A stretch of 64,000 bases of DNA, taken from Pseudomonas frederiksbergensis. GTDB lineage: Bacteria; Pseudomonadota; Gammaproteobacteria; Pseudomonadales; Pseudomonadaceae. The position numbers were made by a program, and so were the translations under genes. This document shows, one piece after another, positions 58,386-64,000 of this stretch; the stretch's first letter is position 1, and the number at the start of each line of letters is the position of its first letter. The notes below the pieces were generated by a model. The model made no database searches. It saw only the letters and a program-made list of their open reading frames with translations, and was not told where the DNA came from. Where the stretch lies: assembly GCF_003732275.1 (NCBI RefSeq), contig NZ_MOBM01000042.1, positions 1-64,000 on the forward strand. The letters are read 5' to 3'.

Positions 58386-58566
58386 CCGCATTTACCCATT
58401 CCTGTTCACCCTTTTCTCTGAATAGCCAAAATAGGGCCGTATTGGTGGTGCGAGCCTGCTCATTGAGGTGGTGTGATTTTTGGGGAAAAGAGGGGGGCTG
58501 TTTACTGCTAGCCCGGTGCTAGCCGAGGAAGCAACAAAAAAGGCCTGCATCGCTGCAATCATTTAT

Positions 58567-58592
58567 TTGTATGGTGACACCAGGAGTCGAGC
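58567..58592 (-). other. tRNA-3'-end-like attachment-site candidate (right)
   Basis: TTTGTATGGTGACACCAGGA followed by GTCGAGCC: the same context as at 55403, with a three-base deletion inside the stem, and continuing into a T-arm-like stretch. On the minus strand it reads GGCTCGACTCCTGG, similar to a T-arm GGTTCGACTCCTGG. Confidence 0.4.
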
Positions 58593-58839
58593 CGTACTAA
58601 AAATAATAATAATATTAATATGTTGCACTCATATTCAGCTCTCATTTACCTCTATTTCTATCCTTAAAAGCTTGGTGCTCACCTTACGTTTTCCGTCTAA
58701 GCCCTCGGCGAAGCTGCGCGGCCGGTTATCCTTTGACTAGAGAGCGAGAGCTCCTATGAGATTTCAGCTGCGATGGGTCATCGAGTAAACAGTCAGTTAT
58801 TGCTGTCAATTTAAAATAGGCAAGCCAGAAACCCTAGGT

Positions 58840-58990
58840 CTTCAACCGACAAAGATAGAGACAGTTTGCTCAATCACTCACACCCGTAGCCCGATACCTA
58901 GCCAACGAAAGATTTCGGGGCTATCTTGATGGAATTGCGCCAAACGCTGCGCCAGTTTCACATGTTTAATTACAAAAAAATCGGTTGAAG
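58840..58990 (+). promoter_or_regulatory. Long-range inverted repeat covering the deaminase ribosome binding site
   Basis: CTTCAACCGA (58840-58849) is the exact complement of TCGGTTGAAG (58981-58990). The second arm contains the start of the ribosome binding site GAAGGGA (58987-58993) of the deaminase gene. In a transcript covering both arms the pairing could close off translation. Confidence 0.55.
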
Positions 58991-58999
58991 GGAATGAGC

Positions 59000-60754
59000 A
59001 TGCGATTCGATGGAAGTTTAGAGGAGCTCAAGAAAAAACTTGAACCAATCGCCTCAGCCGGCGAGTGGCGAGAAATAAATAATAACCAACACCAATTTAA
59101 AACAAAAAGCAAAGGAATATTAAATTGGTACCCATCAACTGGTGGGATTCTGTTTCAAGGTAAAGCTCATTTTGCTCAAAAACTTAGAGCATCGGTAGAA
59201 CCGCTCTTGAATACTGAAGCTCATAATGAAGCTGATGCCAGAGAAGTGTCGGGAAGTGCTGAAGAAATAGTTGCGGAGCTATCTGTAGAGGACACCTCAG
59301 AAAATACATACTTTATAGACGATACATATTCTGATTCCGAACTTATCATAGGGCTCGTTGGGACAATCGGAACAGATCTTCCCGAAGTATCAAAATTAAT
59401 AACTGATCGGCTGAAAATATTCAAATACGAAACTAGAAATATAAAAATATCTGCTGATATAATTGCAAACATCGGGAACCCTTCGCAAAGTACACATGAG
59501 TTCGACCGAATAAGCTCTTACATGGAAGAAGGTAATAGGCTGCGCAAAGAAAGTCGAGATAATTCGATATTGGCTTTAGGGGCAGCGGCACAAATAAATA
59601 AGTCCAGGGGGAAACAAGAACCACTTCGGCGCAACGCTTTTATTATAAATTCATTAAAAAGCCCAGCCGAAGTCCAAAAGCTCAGAAAAATATATTCAGA
59701 TGGCTTTTTTCTCATTGGCGTACATGCGGATCACACACGAAGGTATGAGTTTTTAACAAAAGACAAATCAATGACAAAAGAGCAAGCCTCTAGACTAATA
59801 GAAAGAGACGCAGACGAAAGAGAAGAGTACGGTCAACACACTCGCGATACCTACCATCTTTCAGATTTTTTCATTGATTATAATGGCAATTCTGACTCTC
59901 TAAAAAAACAAATATGGAGAATTCTAGATCTGCTTTTTGGAAAGCCATATATAACACCAACATTTGATGAGTATGCTATGTTTATGGCCTTCTCAGCTTC
60001 TTTAAGGTCCGCAGATCTTTCCCGGCAAGTTGGTGCCGTACTTACAAAAAACCGCTGCATAATCTCGACGGGGGCAAATGACGTCCCCAAAGCCCATGGC
60101 GGGCTGTATTGGCCAGACAAAGATGAAACGACTCAAGAAATCACTGATGTCGCCGATGGCCGAGACTACATGAAAGGAGAAGATTCGAACGCGATCCAAA
60201 AGCGGTTAATAATTGAAGGCATAATAGAAGCAGTGCCTGAAAAATATCGAGAGGAGCTGGCACCGCTTATCAAAAACAGTAAAATTAAAGACATTACTGA
60301 ATATGGGCGTGTTGTTCATGCTGAAATGGAGGCGCTACTTTCCAGTGCGAGATCTGGTGTCAGCACTGCAGAAAGTGATTTGTACTGCACAACATTTCCC
60401 TGCCACAACTGCGCTAAACATATAGTTGCGGCTGGAATTAAACGAGTTGTATATGTCGAGCCTTACCCAAAAAGCAAAGCCTTAGAGTTTCATTCAGACT
60501 CAATTTCGCTAGACAAACGCAGTAAAAATGTCGTTTTCGAACCATTTATTGGCGTTGGACCTAGAAGCTTTTTTAACCTATTCTCCACAAATCTCGGTAG
60601 CGGGTATCCAGTCGCCCGCAAAACTGAGCATGGCCAAACGATTGACTGGAAAGAGACTGATGCTAAATTGCGCACCCAGATGTTGCCTTGTTCGTACATG
60701 GAACGTGAAACCATAGCTGCAGCTCTGCTATCAAGGTACATAGAGGAAAACTAA
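59000..60754 (+). CDS. Anti-phage dCTP-deaminase-type protein (AvcD/DCD-like)
   Basis: 584 residues from the ATG at 59000, chosen because GAAGGGA lies at 58987-58993, a normal 6-base distance; the ATG at 58994 is too close. N-terminal about 70 residues (FDGSLEELKKKLEPIASAGEW ... GILNWYPSTGGILFQGK) form a small module seen at the start of several defence proteins; then a P-loop-like stretch (GLVGTIGTDLP, about 118-126) in a long nucleotide-binding/kinase-like region; then a C-terminal cytidine/deoxycytidylate deaminase domain with zinc ligands His440-Ala-Glu442 and Cys468-x-x-Cys471 (FPCHNCAKH). This is the layout of AvcD/DCD proteins that deplete dCTP during phage infection. A+T-rich compared with its neighbours. 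Confidence 0.88.
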   Translation: MRFDGSLEELKKKLEPIASAGEWREINNNQHQFKTKSKGILNWYPSTGGILFQGKAHFAQKLRASVEPLLNTEAHNEADAREVSGSAEEIVAELSVEDTSENTYFIDDTYSDSELIIGLVGTIGTDLPEVSKLITDRLKIFKYETRNIKISADIIANIGNPSQSTHEFDRISSYMEEGNRLRKESRDNSILALGAAAQINKSRGKQEPLRRNAFIINSLKSPAEVQKLRKIYSDGFFLIGVHADHTRRYEFLTKDKSMTKEQASRLIERDADEREEYGQHTRDTYHLSDFFIDYNGNSDSLKKQIWRILDLLFGKPYITPTFDEYAMFMAFSASLRSADLSRQVGAVLTKNRCIISTGANDVPKAHGGLYWPDKDETTQEITDVADGRDYMKGEDSNAIQKRLIIEGIIEAVPEKYREELAPLIKNSKIKDITEYGRVVHAEMEALLSSARSGVSTAESDLYCTTFPCHNCAKHIVAAGIKRVVYVEPYPKSKALEFHSDSISLDKRSKNVVFEPFIGVGPRSFFNLFSTNLGSGYPVARKTEHGQTIDWKETDAKLRTQMLPCSYMERETIAAALLSRYIEEN

Positions 60755-60755
60755 T

Positions 60756-60905
60756 ATGAACAGCAACAAGCAAGATTTTATCAATTACCTCAATGAGTCT
60801 CGCCGGGTCGTAGAGCAGTGGCCCACCTGGAAGCAAGAGTCTTTGAAGGCTGCGCAGGGAAGCCCACGCTCGCCATCTCCTCCTCGAGAACGCGAAAAAA
60901 GCTGA
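60756..60905 (+). CDS. 49-residue protein after the deaminase
   Basis: Translated as MNSNKQDFINYLNESRRVVE, then QWPTWKQESLKAAQGSPRSP and SPPREREKS. It begins one base after the deaminase stop (TAATATG), so it is surely in the same operon. Small proteins with the WPxWK core and a Pro/Ser/basic tail recur after restriction or defence genes; the function is unknown. Too short for many ORF finders. Confidence 0.75.
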   Translation: MNSNKQDFINYLNESRRVVEQWPTWKQESLKAAQGSPRSPSPPREREKS

Positions 60906-61264
60906 CTCCAATTAAAATTTAGGCCGAATCTGCTATCCGATTGACATAGCCTTGGGCATAAATTATCAGCGTATATCCCCTAGCGTTACAATGCATGGGG
61001 ATGTACTGATATGAGTATCGGCAAATAGTGCCTGCGCCTCAGCACGTCCTAACCGCCGCTTGACGGGCTCCTCTCAAGATCGAGGTCGAACCTCGACATG
61101 CTGCGGCAGCGGAGCTGTTTTGGTCTTGGGGCAGTAATGGTAAATATCAGAAACTGATTTGCCACTACACCAGGTATTACAGTCAACTGGGCTATATGGC
61201 ATGTATGGCCATGCTCAAAAGCAGTACATACGCTTAACACTATAAGGATTATGGCACGAAAGTA
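60906..61264. other. Convergent intergenic region
   Basis: About 360 bases between the deaminase operon and the convergent XRE-ImmA gene. A TTGACA near 60941 without a good -10 box is seen; nothing else recognisable. A 63-codon minus-strand frame here is not credible. Confidence 0.4.
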
Positions 61265-62374
61265 TCACGTGACTAGACGGAGCACTGGTTTTTTTCCAAC
61301 GACACTATGCTCCGTCGTATTGAGGTTCCCCTCTATAACCACTGGCGCCAATCCAAAGAGAATTTGGTTCAAATCATTAGCCGTGACATTTAGTTCGTGC
61401 GCAATAGATTTAACTGATAATCCTTTGTCGCGCGCATAACTTAGAACTTTTTGTAATACTTGTGAAGTTTCATGAGGCCCAGGATTAATCTCTTTAGTTC
61501 TTGCTCCCATACTGGAAAGCTCTATACAAATGCTCCGATAAAGCCACTCAGTCAATATTCCAACTCGGTGCAACCTGAAAGCCAGAGCCATTGCTGAAAC
61601 GTTCCAAAATTTCTTTAAGCGAATTACATCAGCAGTTGTTCTACACTGCCAACCATACGCTAGAGCACTATCTTTAGGCATTAGCAATGCGGAGGCAAAC
61701 GCATTAGCCTCATGCTCAACTTCTTTTCCTTTGTTTTCCCCATGCTGATGAAGAACCAGATGGCCAAGCTCATGCGCAGCATCAAAGCGGCTGGCCTCTG
61801 CTGATTTCATGGTATTTAAAAAAACAAAAGGAGTAGAACCCCTGCGCCAACAAGAAAAAGCGTTTACTTGGCTAGTTTCTTCCGCAAGACAAAAAACTCG
61901 GACTCCCCTGGACTCCAAGAGATGAACCATATTTTTTATGGGCGAATGTCCCAACCCCCATGCAGCGCGAACAGACTCAGCTGCCATTTCAGGATCCATG
62001 CCAGACAGATCCGGCACCGACACTTTAGGTAAATCAAATCGTTGATCGATCCAATCACTTAAAAGGTAGGCGATCCCACCTGCCGCCAAGGCAGCATTCT
62101 TCTGCGCAGCCGTCATGCGAGAGAAAGATCTAAAGCTGGCATTCTCGTCTGATGGAGCTTGAATGTCAGGCCCGAAAAAAAACTCGACCGGGAAGTCGAG
62201 CTTCGAAGCTAAAGCAAGAATACTCTGCTCTGTCGGTGGAGAATCTCCATTTTCAAAGTTTGAAATACTCTTTGTGCTTAGCTCCACCAAATCAGCAAGC
62301 GATTTTTTTGTCCATCCTCGCCGCTGGCGTGCAAGTACCAAGCGGCTAGGGTTGAAATCGCTTATATCTCTCAT
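61265..62374 (-). CDS. XRE-ImmA/IrrE metallopeptidase
   Basis: 369 residues. N-terminal XRE-type helix-turn-helix (LVLARQRRGWTKKSLADLVELSTKSISNFENG) fused to an ImmA/IrrE-type zinc peptidase with His201-Glu-Leu-Gly-His205 and the third ligand region EVEHEANAFASALLMP (about 217-233). In phage and conjugative elements such proteins cleave or relieve a repressor upon damage; XRE-ImmA pairs also occur in defence systems. The ATG at 62374 overlaps the stop of the partner gene by four bases (ATGA). Codon usage is A+T-richer than the chromosome. Confidence 0.9.
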   Translation of the reverse strand: MRDISDFNPSRLVLARQRRGWTKKSLADLVELSTKSISNFENGDSPPTEQSILALASKLDFPVEFFFGPDIQAPSDENASFRSFSRMTAAQKNAALAAGGIAYLLSDWIDQRFDLPKVSVPDLSGMDPEMAAESVRAAWGLGHSPIKNMVHLLESRGVRVFCLAEETSQVNAFSCWRRGSTPFVFLNTMKSAEASRFDAAHELGHLVLHQHGENKGKEVEHEANAFASALLMPKDSALAYGWQCRTTADVIRLKKFWNVSAMALAFRLHRVGILTEWLYRSICIELSSMGARTKEINPGPHETSQVLQKVLSYARDKGLSVKSIAHELNVTANDLNQILFGLAPVVIEGNLNTTEHSVVGKKPVLRLVT

Positions 62375-63027
62375 AATTTTGGAATAACCGGAATATCGAG
62401 GTTCTGTTCAGGATCTGGCGCACCAAAAGGATCAGGTGTCCCCAGACGGATCGCCGGCATGATAATCCGAGCAGACCAACCGTCAACCTTTCCGTTATCC
62501 CCGATTGCAATAGGGCAGGAGAGCTCATACCGAATCTCTTCACCAGCAAGGTCTACGTAATACAGAAGAATCCATAGCATCTGCTCATCATCACGAGACG
62601 GGAGCTCCACTGTCGAAGACGCCTCAGAGCGAAACAGATCTCCCTGCCTTGAATTGAACGCTACACTTTTTGAGGTTTGCGCACCTTTAGCATTCTTCGT
62701 CTGTGGTGTCTGGTTAGGGTTCCCAGTATTCACATCACCACTACTAACCGTGATTGCGTAACGTCCGCCAGGAGAAACAACTCTTGGCTGGCCCTTGGGG
62801 TTAGTCGGCTTCCAGCTTTTCGGGAGAAGAATTGCTCTGATTGCCTGAGTGCCATCAGCCCAGCCGCTCGTCCCAGAGTAGCCTTTTGGATGAAGTGGAC
62901 TCACCGAAGCAAAAGCTCGATAACACTGCAGAACGACAGAGTTGAGCTCGGCCTCTGACACCCCAATGGCTTCGAGCAACTCTTGATTGGAGGAGGTTTG
63001 CAGATTAAAAATTTGCTTCGGCGTCAC
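62371..63027 (-). CDS. Unknown partner of the XRE-ImmA protein
   Basis: 218 residues starting at a GTG (63027), supported by GGAGG seven bases upstream. Basic N-terminal part, a disordered-looking Asn/Ser/Thr-rich stretch (VSSGDVNTGNPNQTPQTKNAKG), and a C-terminal part rich in Glu/Asp (EQMLWILLYYVDLAGEEIRYELSC). I do not recognise a family. Tight coupling to the ImmA-type gene (four-base overlap) makes it the likely substrate, antitoxin or sensor partner of that peptidase. Confidence 0.7.
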   Translation of the reverse strand: MTPKQIFNLQTSSNQELLEAIGVSEAELNSVVLQCYRAFASVSPLHPKGYSGTSGWADGTQAIRAILLPKSWKPTNPKGQPRVVSPGGRYAITVSSGDVNTGNPNQTPQTKNAKGAQTSKSVAFNSRQGDLFRSEASSTVELPSRDDEQMLWILLYYVDLAGEEIRYELSCPIAIGDNGKVDGWSARIIMPAIRLGTPDPFGAPDPEQNLDIPVIPKL

Positions 63028-63061
63028 AGGGATGCCTCCATCAGATTATTTCCGCTTTTAT

Positions 63062-63077
63062 AACATCATTTGATGTT
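63062..63077. promoter_or_regulatory. Palindromic operator in the XRE-ImmA operon promoter
   Basis: AACATCA-TT-TGATGTT, a 7-base inverted repeat, 35 bases upstream of the GTG start on the minus strand and next to a TTATAAAA -10-like sequence. This is where an Xre-type regulator would bind its own promoter. Confidence 0.6.
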
Positions 63078-63303
63078 GAAAAATAGGAAGCCCGATGAGA
63101 TCGGATAGGTGGCAATTTTTTCCTTGGCTTTCCTCGCTTTCGTGACGCCAATGCCTGTTTATGCCGCAATTCTCAAGCAAACGCAGCAAAGCAGATCAGC
63201 CTGAAAACGAAAAACATCGTGAAGTTCCTCGCGACGACCTGCTAATTTATGTGGGCGCTTGACGGTGTAAAATTCCCAACAAACGTTCACTAGCGAGGCT
63301 GCC

Positions 63304-63546
63304 ATGACCGGGATATCCCTGAACCTGCCGGAAGACCTTTCGAACTCTCTCGCCGATCTGGCCAAGACGAATGGCCAAAGTGTGAGCTACTTGGCGATGG
63401 ACGTTCTTCGCGACTACATCGAGCACGAGAGGACACTGACTGCACAGATCGAACTTGCGGTAGAGGAAGCCGATCAAGGTAAATTCGCCACCGATGAGCA
63501 GGTAGCAGCTATGCGAGCCCGGCGCTGGAGCAGGAATGCGCGTTGA
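63304..63546 (+). CDS. ParD-like antitoxin
   Basis: 80 residues. Ribbon-helix-helix-type N-terminus (GISLNLPEDLSNSLADLAKTNG), then a helical C-terminus rich in Glu (QIELAVEEADQGKFATDEQVAAM). It overlaps the toxin gene by 11 bases, as in many ParDE-type modules. It binds the toxin and represses the operon. Confidence 0.9.
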   Translation: MTGISLNLPEDLSNSLADLAKTNGQSVSYLAMDVLRDYIEHERTLTAQIELAVEEADQGKFATDEQVAAMRARRWSRNAR

Positions 63547-63820
63547 GTGGCTGGAAAAAGCCCTCAAAAACCTGGAAGACGAAGCTAGTTACATAGCCCT
63601 TGAAAACCCCAAGGCTGCTGACGACTTCTCCGATGCGATCTTTGCCAGCGTGGACAAGCTGGCCCAATTTCCAGCCATGGGCCGTGAAGGTCGAGTCAAA
63701 AATACGCGCGAATGGGCAGTGCCGAACTGGTCCTATCTCATTCCCTATCGAGTACGTGGTGATCGCCTCCAAATCCTCGGTGTGTTTCACACACGGCAAC
63801 GCCCTCGCACCAAGTGGTGA
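63536..63820 (+). CDS. ParE-like toxin
   Basis: 94 residues of the RelE/ParE fold: VEWLEKALKNLEDEASYI, KLAQFPAMGREGRVKNTREWAV, SYLIPYRVRGDRLQILGVFHTRQ. The pattern with P.MGR and the C-terminal VFHTRQ is closest to ParE-type gyrase-targeting toxins. Cognate antitoxin is the preceding gene. Confidence 0.9.
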   Translation: MRVEWLEKALKNLEDEASYIALENPKAADDFSDAIFASVDKLAQFPAMGREGRVKNTREWAVPNWSYLIPYRVRGDRLQILGVFHTRQRPRTKW

Positions 63821-64000
63821 AGGCGCGTAAAAACGCTCTGGATAGAATGAAATGCCTCTTCCTGCAGTCCGATGCCTAGTGGCCGAATTGCCAAGACTTC
63901 CCTAACCGTTTCGTAAGTAACCGCATCGTCAGCACAAAGTAATAGCGTGTCGATTCCGCATGCCTATTCAGGCAGTGATTTAAAAACCACACGAGATGCT
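63821..64000. other. Unassigned end of window
   Basis: About 180 bases after the ParE gene. An open minus-strand stretch (about 55 codons, overlapping the end of the toxin gene) has no start codon and shows no family; nothing else is visible. Confidence 0.4.

Larger units (their letters stand above)
58326..58999. other. Long leader region before the deaminase gene
   Basis: About 670 bases without a gene. It contains the stem at 58354-58385, the tRNA-end-like site at 58567-58592, an A+T-rich stretch around 58600-58640, and a long-range inverted repeat near the deaminase start (58840-58849 with 58981-58990). Anti-phage dCTP deaminases are known to be controlled by a small RNA transcribed from the upstream region (AvcI-type), and this interval is where one would be. 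Confidence 0.5.

Noticed and set aside
58985..58993. Earlier TTG start for the deaminase gene
   Set aside because: It lies inside the ribosome binding site GAAGGGA; the ATG at 59000 has correct spacing.
61049..61240. 63-codon minus-strand frame in the convergent gap
   Set aside because: No ribosome binding site, no family.
63787..63954. Open minus-strand stretch of about 55 codons at the window end
   Set aside because: No start codon after the in-frame TAG, overlaps the ParE-like gene, no known family.
1..64000. CRISPR arrays
   Set aside because: No regularly spaced direct repeats with unique spacers; the repeats present are REP-type inverted pairs.

Overview
The window reads as a chromosomal segment of a fluorescent Pseudomonas (P. 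fluorescens group). Reasons: the order thioesterase-tex-ompR/envZ-rimK/rimB-hslR-hslO-pckA is the conserved pseudomonad order; an OprD porin, DctB/DctD and AguA/AguB are all pseudomonad-like; and the intergenic spaces carry the typical REP/BIME hairpins (cores like GTGGGAGCGGGCTTGCTCGC and GTAGGAGCTGCCGAAGGCTGC). No rRNA, intact tRNA, CRISPR array or complete insertion sequence was seen.

Layout. 1-10.8 kb is core: thioesterase/tex, OmpR-EnvZ (AmgRS-type), RimB-RimK, Hsp15, Hsp33, PEP carboxykinase. 11.0-16.9 kb is a VgrG-linked type VI secretion module in which four genes overlap or abut: spike vgrG, DUF4123 adaptor, lipoprotein (probable immunity) and a class-3 lipase effector with a visible Ser-Asp-His triad. 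17.0-19.2 kb holds a GWSRG alpha/beta-hydrolase flanked by two paralogous small genes, one of them with a strongly structured leader. 19.5-36.7 kb is mostly metabolism and regulation: RecQ-like helicase, 3-hydroxyacyl-CoA dehydrogenase, thioesterases, a YdeP-type molybdopterin oxidoreductase with FdhD, LysM/BON protein, GMP/IMP nucleotidase, NudE, CysQ, DctD-DctB and RfbC.

36.8-39.2 kb is a minus-strand polymorphic-toxin locus: a short S-type pyocin-domain toxin with a colicin E3-like rRNase C-terminus, its ImmE3-like immunity gene, then a leftover 3' tip of a second E3-like toxin followed by a second, diverged immunity gene. 39.4-44.7 kb is an agmatine/putrescine cluster: a 970-residue kinase-like/M23-like/aminotransferase fusion, AguB and AguA. 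46.7-51.3 kb has an OprD porin and then a 2-oxoglutarate/Fe dioxygenase, a GNAT acetyltransferase, an AzlC/AzlD amino-acid exporter and an opposed LysR regulator, which together look like an amino-acid hydroxylation and export unit. 51.9-53.0 kb is an Xre/RES toxin-antitoxin pair.

55.4-63.8 kb is an A+T-richer accessory island, with tRNA-3'-end-like sequences at 55.40 and 58.57 kb. It carries a DUF262/DUF1524 (GmrSD/BrxU-like) protein, a KTSC-like small protein, an anti-phage dCTP-deaminase-type protein with a potentially structured leader and a 49-residue downstream protein, an XRE-ImmA/IrrE metallopeptidase with an unknown partner and palindromic operator, and a ParDE pair. The best candidates for new biology are this island, the displaced toxin-tip/immunity cassette with its altered catalytic histidine, the dioxygenase/AzlCD unit, and the structured leader at 17.36-17.42 kb.
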